The translations under genes and the position numbers were made by a program. This document shows positions 16,075-17,233 of a stretch of DNA of 17,233 bases, in pieces. Position 1 is the first letter of the stretch; every line of letters begins with the position of its first letter. The DNA comes from an uncultured Bacteroides sp. (GTDB lineage Bacteria > Bacteroidota > Bacteroidia > Bacteroidales > Bacteroidaceae). The notes under the pieces were generated by a model that saw nothing but the letters and a program-made list of their open reading frames with translations, was not told the DNA's origin and did no database searches. Where the stretch lies: the NCBI GenBank assembly GCA_934716785.1, contig CAKUYM010000058.1, forward strand, positions 1 through 17,233. Direction: 5' to 3'.

Positions 16075-16655
16075 ACATGAAAAGGATATGTTGTATTATA
16101 TCCCTTTTTGTGCTGTGCCTGACTTTTAACCAGGCATACGCACAAAGATGTCTGCCGGGAATGAAAGGCTTGCAGGTTACGGGCGGCATGGCGGACGGTG
16201 TTCATTGGAACAGTAAAAGTGATTTCGCTTATTACTTCGGGATGGCTCTTTCCATCTATACCAAAAACGGGAACAGGTGGGTTATCGGCGGGGAATACCT
16301 CGAAAAGCATTACCCGTATAAGGATTTGCAGATACCCGTGAGCCAGTTTACAGGTGAGGGCGGTTACTATGTGAACTTCCTTTCAGACCGGAAAAAAACC
16401 TTTTTTCTTTCGCTTGGATTGTCTGCTCTTGCCGGGTATGAAACAAGCAACTGGGGGGACAAGCTGCTGCCCGATGGCTCGATGCTGACGGATAAGGACG
16501 GTTTTGTTTATGGCGGTACGCTGACGTTGGAACTGGAAAGCTATATCACCGACTGGGTGGTATTCCTGATTAACGCACGGGAAAGATGCCTGTTCGGTTC
16601 TTCAGTCGGAAAGTTCCATACACAGTTCGGTATCGGTCTAAAGATAATCATGTGA
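16071..16655 (+). CDS. traO: TraO, outer-membrane conjugation protein
   Basis: A 194-residue protein with a signal peptide (MKRICCIISLFVLCLTFNQA, cleavage before QRCLPG). The mature part consists of alternating aromatic and polar segments typical of a small beta-barrel and ends in FGIGLKIIM. The first ATG at 16071 overlaps the traN stop; a second ATG two codons later is equally close to the signal peptide and may be the real start. Family and position fit TraO of Bacteroides conjugative transposons. Confidence 0.88.
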   Translation: MNMKRICCIISLFVLCLTFNQAYAQRCLPGMKGLQVTGGMADGVHWNSKSDFAYYFGMALSIYTKNGNRWVIGGEYLEKHYPYKDLQIPVSQFTGEGGYYVNFLSDRKKTFFLSLGLSALAGYETSNWGDKLLPDGSMLTDKDGFVYGGTLTLELESYITDWVVFLINARERCLFGSSVGKFHTQFGIGLKIIM

Positions 16656-16676
16656 TAAACTAACCTATTATATATA

Positions 16677-17120
16677 ATGTATATGAGTAATGTAATTTAT
16701 AAGATGCTGATAGGGTGCTACATGGTGGCTGCCCTGTTGTTAGTGAGTGCCTGTAATGACAACGTGGATATACAGCAGTCTTACCCGTTCACTGTCGAAA
16801 CGATGCCTGTACCGAAGAAATTAAAGGTGCGTGAAACGGCGGAAATCAGGTGTCAGCTTCACAGGGATGGACGGTTTGAAGAAACAAAGTATTTCATTCG
16901 CTATTTCCAGCCGGACGGAGCAGGAAGTTTAAAAATGTCGGATGGTACGGTCTTACTGCCGAATGACCTGTACCCGCTTCCGGGTGAAACATTCCGGCTT
17001 TACTATACCTCTGCATCAACCGACCTGCAAACGGTAGATGTGTATTTTCAGGATAGTTTCGGGCAGGTGGTTCAAATTACTTTCTCGTTCAATAACGATA
17101 GTAGCAAGGAAGAAAAATAA
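16677..17120 (+). CDS. traQ: TraQ, DUF3872 lipoprotein
   Basis: A 147-residue protein with a lipoprotein signal: hydrophobic segment at about 10-24 and lipobox LVSAC, so Cys26 is the likely lipidated residue. The mature part is a beta-sandwich-like domain of the DUF3872 (TraQ) family. An alternative start is the ATG at 16683. It directly follows traO with a 21-nt gap, so the primase gene traP known from CTnDOT is missing between them. It is the last tra gene in view, followed by a strong terminator. Confidence 0.87.
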   Translation: MYMSNVIYKMLIGCYMVAALLLVSACNDNVDIQQSYPFTVETMPVPKKLKVRETAEIRCQLHRDGRFEETKYFIRYFQPDGAGSLKMSDGTVLLPNDLYPLPGETFRLYYTSASTDLQTVDVYFQDSFGQVVQITFSFNNDSSKEEK

Positions 17121-17141
17121 CTAACTTTGTATGAATATGTT

Positions 17142-17177
17142 AAAAACACTCAATATATTATTGTTGAGTGTTTTTTT
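17142..17177 (+). terminator. Rho-independent terminator after traQ
   Basis: A perfect 12-bp stem pairs 17142-17153 (AAAAACACTCAA) with 17164-17175 (TTGAGTGTTTTT), loop of 10 nt, and the second arm runs into seven T residues. It lies 21 nt after the traQ stop and would end the tra transcript. Confidence 0.85.
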
Positions 17178-17190
17178 GTGATTAACTTTG
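17160..17190 (+). promoter_or_regulatory. Bacteroidetes-type promoter after the tra terminator
   Basis: TAACTTTG at 17183-17190 fits the -7 consensus TAnnTTTG. An ATTG at 17160-17163, 19 bp upstream, is one base from the TTTG -33 box. A start codon follows 20 nt downstream at 17211. Position after a terminator and before a new gene supports the call. Confidence 0.55.
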
Positions 17191-17210
17191 TTCTGAAAAT
17201 ATCTAACACT

Positions 17211-17233
17211 ATGGATTATATAAGAAAGCAAAT
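17211..17233 (+). CDS. Start of a further gene (truncated at window edge)
   Basis: An ATG at 17211 opens a frame MDYIRKQ that runs off the window. It is placed just after a good promoter match. Seven codons do not allow a product call. Confidence 0.35.

Overview
The window is most of the transfer module of a Bacteroidales integrative and conjugative element (ICE, conjugative transposon) of the CTnDOT-like family. This rests on gene content and order: mobA, mobB and mobC run on the minus strand, a non-coding hub follows, and then a long plus-strand tra operon (ParA-like TraA, DUF3408, TraE, TraF, TraG, TraI, TraJ, TraK, TraL, TraM, TraN, TraO, TraQ) encodes the Bacteroidetes-specific type IV secretion system. 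A TAnnTTTG promoter match near the right edge also fits Bacteroidetes. The host genus cannot be named from the window.

Layout. Bases 1-1132 hold the 3' part of an AT-rich SMC/Rad50-like ATPase gene, probably cargo or a defence component, which converges on the mob operon with a perfect 12-bp hairpin between them. Bases 1187-4871 (minus) are mobC (coupling ATPase), mobB (relaxase) and mobA (accessory DNA-binding protein). Bases 4872-5580 are a non-coding hub between the divergent mob and tra operons. It carries a hairpin cluster beside mobA (likely oriT), four GGACA boxes spaced exactly 10 bp, a degenerate 24-bp repeat array, a 14-bp palindrome and an 8-bp-stem hairpin upstream of traA. Bases 5581-17120 are the tra operon, followed by a 12-bp terminator hairpin, a promoter match and the first codons of another gene.

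How the genes work together. MobA and MobB would act at oriT, and MobC would pass the relaxase-DNA complex to the envelope channel. TraG (VirB4-like) powers that channel, which is made of TraE/F/J/K/L/M in the inner membrane and periplasm and TraN/O in the outer envelope, with lipoproteins (10828-11184 and TraQ).

The most notable observations are: (1) traM is split by a frameshift at an AAAA run (14427-14430), so an essential VirB10-like subunit is either broken in this copy or affected by a sequence error; (2) the GGACA box array occurs twice, once in the hub and once inside the coding sequence at 6819-7499, as 54-bp copies identical at 46 positions; (3) a 24-bp degenerate repeat array headed by GAAAG sits just upstream of traA; (4) the TraP primase expected between traO and traQ is absent there. 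I did not find a clearly new multi-gene system; the novelty candidates are mainly the DNA elements of the mob-tra hub and the partial SMC-like gene.
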